Below, piece by piece: positions 62,710 through 64,000 of a stretch of DNA of 64,000 nucleotides (positions are counted from its first letter, which is position 1; each line of letters opens with the position of its first letter). The DNA comes from Winogradskyella sediminis (GTDB lineage: Bacteria > Bacteroidota > Bacteroidia > Flavobacteriales > Flavobacteriaceae), in contig NZ_QUNH01000002.1 in NCBI RefSeq assembly GCF_003387355.1, forward strand, positions 1,148,728 through 1,212,727, in the 5' to 3' direction. The position numbers and the translations under genes are program-made. The notes beneath the pieces were generated by a model. The model was not told where the DNA came from. It worked only from the letters and a program-made list of their open reading frames with translations, and did not search any database.

Positions 62710-62836
62710 AACGTGTTTGTGTATGATTAGTTGCGTGGTTCAGCAACTAATTTAGCAAACTTTTACGAACCCGTGAAAATTCCGCAGGAATTTTCGCAAG
62801 TAGGGAAGAACAAAGCAATTAATTATACACGGTGTT
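62710..62836. repeat. attC-like repeat R9
   Basis: 127 bp, almost identical to R5 over its whole length. Central stem GAAAATTCC/GGAATTTTC. Confidence 0.88.
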
Positions 62837-63589
62837 ACCAAACGTTTTTTTGTCTTTTGTGTTTCCATCGATTATTTCATCAATGACTTCTTTTTTCCAT
62901 ACGATTCCAAGTTGAGCATCCAATTCCGTTTTTCCAATGACACGACCAGAATAAATTCCAACGAATCCTTGAATTCTCCCAAGTATAAAGTCAGGTTTAT
63001 TTTGTTTGTTGGTAAATTTATGAATACCAGTTCTTCTAAAAATAACAGGTGAACCTGACATTCCAGGACGACTTGCTGTATCAATAAACATTTTAGGTAA
63101 ACCTTCAAAGTCGATATCAGGTTCAGTAGCTATACTGCCTTTTTTCCATATTGGAAATTGTCCACCACCTTTAATTTTGTATGGAAATCCTAAAATAAAA
63201 ACATCGTCCGATATTTCTAACTTAAAATCATCGAATTTCACATTGTTTATTGGCTGAAAAATTCCTTCGAAACTTTCGTCGATTTCAATTTCAATAGCGA
63301 CAACATCTACCAATTCTTTATGTTTGGGATGCACATACCAATCGGCATTTTCATTTTCGTCATATAAATTGAAAGTGAAATTTTTCCATTTTATGTAAGG
63401 CTTTTTCTGTGTTTGTAAAGTCAAAACTATTACATCTGGAATTCCACCATTATTTCCTAAATGCTCTTTGGTAATCGGATTTAATCCAGTTACATTGTGC
63501 CAGTTTGTAACTAAATACAATTTTTTATTCCGCTCGTAAATGAAACCAGTTCCAGAAGCTAAATTCTGTCGTTTTTCATTAAAGTACAT
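62819..63589 (-). CDS. Trypsin-like serine protease domain protein (cassette gene)
   Basis: 256 residues. The catalytic triad can be placed: His31 in LVTNWHNV, Asp95 in ELVDVVAIEI and Ser178 in RPGMSGSPV. ILGFPYKI and SIATEPDI match the S1C/Trypsin_2 pattern of HtrA-like proteases without a PDZ domain. There is no signal peptide, so it is probably cytosolic. Stand-alone trypsin-like domains of this kind appear in defence and effector systems; this is only suggestive. The C-terminal residues NTVYN and the stop are encoded by repeat R9. Confidence 0.88.
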   Translation of the reverse strand: MYFNEKRQNLASGTGFIYERNKKLYLVTNWHNVTGLNPITKEHLGNNGGIPDVIVLTLQTQKKPYIKWKNFTFNLYDENENADWYVHPKHKELVDVVAIEIEIDESFEGIFQPINNVKFDDFKLEISDDVFILGFPYKIKGGGQFPIWKKGSIATEPDIDFEGLPKMFIDTASRPGMSGSPVIFRRTGIHKFTNKQNKPDFILGRIQGFVGIYSGRVIGKTELDAQLGIVWKKEVIDEIIDGNTKDKKTFGNTVYN

Positions 63590-63661
63590 AGTTATCGGAA
63601 TACTTGTATATGATAGATTGTCTATATCTATTTTTTTCGGTGTCTAGCTCAAATGTTTGGT

Positions 63662-63843
63662 AACGGTTGGTATATGAAACGTAGCGTGCAAAAAGACACG
63701 GAACTTTCGGTTTATACCCAAGCCGAATTTTTAAATTTTCTTTTTATCTTAATTTCTCAAAAAGCCAAATTTAAAAATTTGGCGACTTTGCAAAAACACA
63801 CGAACCTCTCGGAAGCCTGTAATAGCTATGTTTTATATACGTC
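63662..63843. repeat. Diverged attC-like element R10
   Basis: About 182 bp, unrelated to R1-R9 in sequence apart from the AACGG end, yet with the same layout: left arm GTATATGAAACGTAGC and right arm GCTATGTTTTATATAC pair over all 16 positions, with G.T at positions 7 and 12. The middle holds a large stem (GCCGAATTTTTAAATTT with AAATTTAAAAATTTGGC). The right end reads CTT rather than GTT. It is the element before the protease cassette on the gene strand. Confidence 0.65.
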
Positions 63844-64000
63844 TTAAGTTTACAATTCATTAAATTTAAGGATAAATTAGAAAGAACAAAAGAGAGGAGT
63901 AAGGATAATATATACGCAGAAGCTTTAGACTTCGTCAACATTGAAAATCCCCTCTCTTTTCTACACAGATTTCGTACAGTTCTATGAGGCTTTTAGACCT
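63844..64000. other. Window end with a long-range inverted repeat
   Basis: No clear gene. Near-perfect arms AAAAGAGAGG (from about 63891) and CCTCTCTTTT (ending about 63960) enclose ~50 bases, including GAAGCTTTAGACTTC. A 57-codon minus-strand frame with a signal-like N-terminus (MLTKSKASAYILSLLLSF) starts near 63940 and runs into R10. It may be another cassette, an attachment region or the end of an insertion sequence. Confidence 0.35.

Larger units (their letters stand above)
54723..63843 (-). mobile_element. Integron-like gene cassette array
   Basis: One truncated and eight complete cassettes, all with genes on the minus strand, separated by palindromic repeats R1-R10. In each complete cassette the gene-strand 5' end reads GTT-N7-A-(T/G)TT or GCT, and the 3' end is its reverse complement except that position 11 is C instead of T. 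The N7 differs between cassettes. The repeats carry AAC...GTT ends, a 16-bp stem and a small central stem. In integrons the same rule arises because attC is split when a circular cassette integrates. No recombinase is in the window, and the core is not GTTRRRY, so this is called integron-like only. Confidence 0.75.

Noticed and set aside
54977..62836. Repeats R1-R9 as a CRISPR array
   Set aside because: Repeats are 124-127 bp and the intervals hold whole genes of variable length, not short uniform spacers; no cas genes.
54977..62836. Repeats R1-R9 as ordinary miniature transposons dropped between genes
   Set aside because: They are not flanked by identical target duplications, and the two ends of each gene unit are complementary to each other, which independent insertions would not create.
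54723..63843. A classical integron with attC sites
   Set aside because: The core does not fit GTTRRRY, the arms and spacers differ from standard attC, and no integrase is in the window; kept as integron-like only.
63653..63847. 64-codon plus-strand frame at the window end
   Set aside because: It coincides with the palindromic element R10 and is antisense to the direction of all cassette genes.

Overview
The window is a low-GC chromosomal segment of a member of the Bacteroidota, most likely a marine Flavobacteriaceae. The evidence is C-terminal type IX secretion sorting domains, SusC-type N-terminal domains, promoter -7 elements of the form TAnnTTTG, lipoprotein signals ending in SC, and a complete set of flavobacterial housekeeping neighbours. 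I cannot name the genus from sequence alone.

Region 1 (1-53200) is ordinary core genome. It starts inside a T9SS cargo protein and a gene-poor, hairpin-rich kilobase. Next come comM and an operon DUF2891 - NRAMP-like transporter - pxpA/pxpB/pxpC (5-oxoproline hydrolysis), then a histidine kinase group and minus-strand metabolic genes (RluA-type synthase, panB, sdaA). These are followed by a large secreted lamin-tail/Calx-beta/choice-of-anchor protein, dnaK, rlmI, a seven-PAS histidine kinase with its response regulator, and a long stretch for menaquinone synthesis (hotdog thioesterase, menF, menD, menB, menA, menC, menE). After that lie a VWA protein fused to a TonB plug, an OmpA lipoprotein, glycosyltransferases, holA, an acyltransferase and a peroxiredoxin.

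Region 2 (about 53230 to the window end) is accessory and is the most interesting part. Single genes or gene pairs, all on the minus strand, alternate with copies of one repeated element of 124-127 bp (R1-R9), plus a longer diverged element (R10). Each element is an imperfect palindrome bounded by AAC and GTT. The two ends of every gene unit carry a 10-base sequence complementary to each other but different from unit to unit. Position 11 is always A at the 5' end and C at the 3' end on the gene strand. The element arms form a 16-bp stem with compensatory changes and with G.T wobbles that can pair only on the strand opposite the genes. This is the logic of integron gene cassettes and attC sites, but the core sequences do not match the canonical GTTRRRY box and no integrase lies in the window. 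Cargo includes a RelE/ParE toxin-antitoxin pair, an ATP-grasp protein, a trypsin-like protease, a lipoprotein and several proteins I do not recognise.

Two copies of one IS3-family element interrupt the array. One sits at the junction with the core chromosome and has lost function. The other looks intact and lies inside a truncated repeat. Neither has a target-site duplication, so both probably mark deletions in the array. If the integron analogy holds, the recombinase and attachment site should lie beyond the high-coordinate end of the window.
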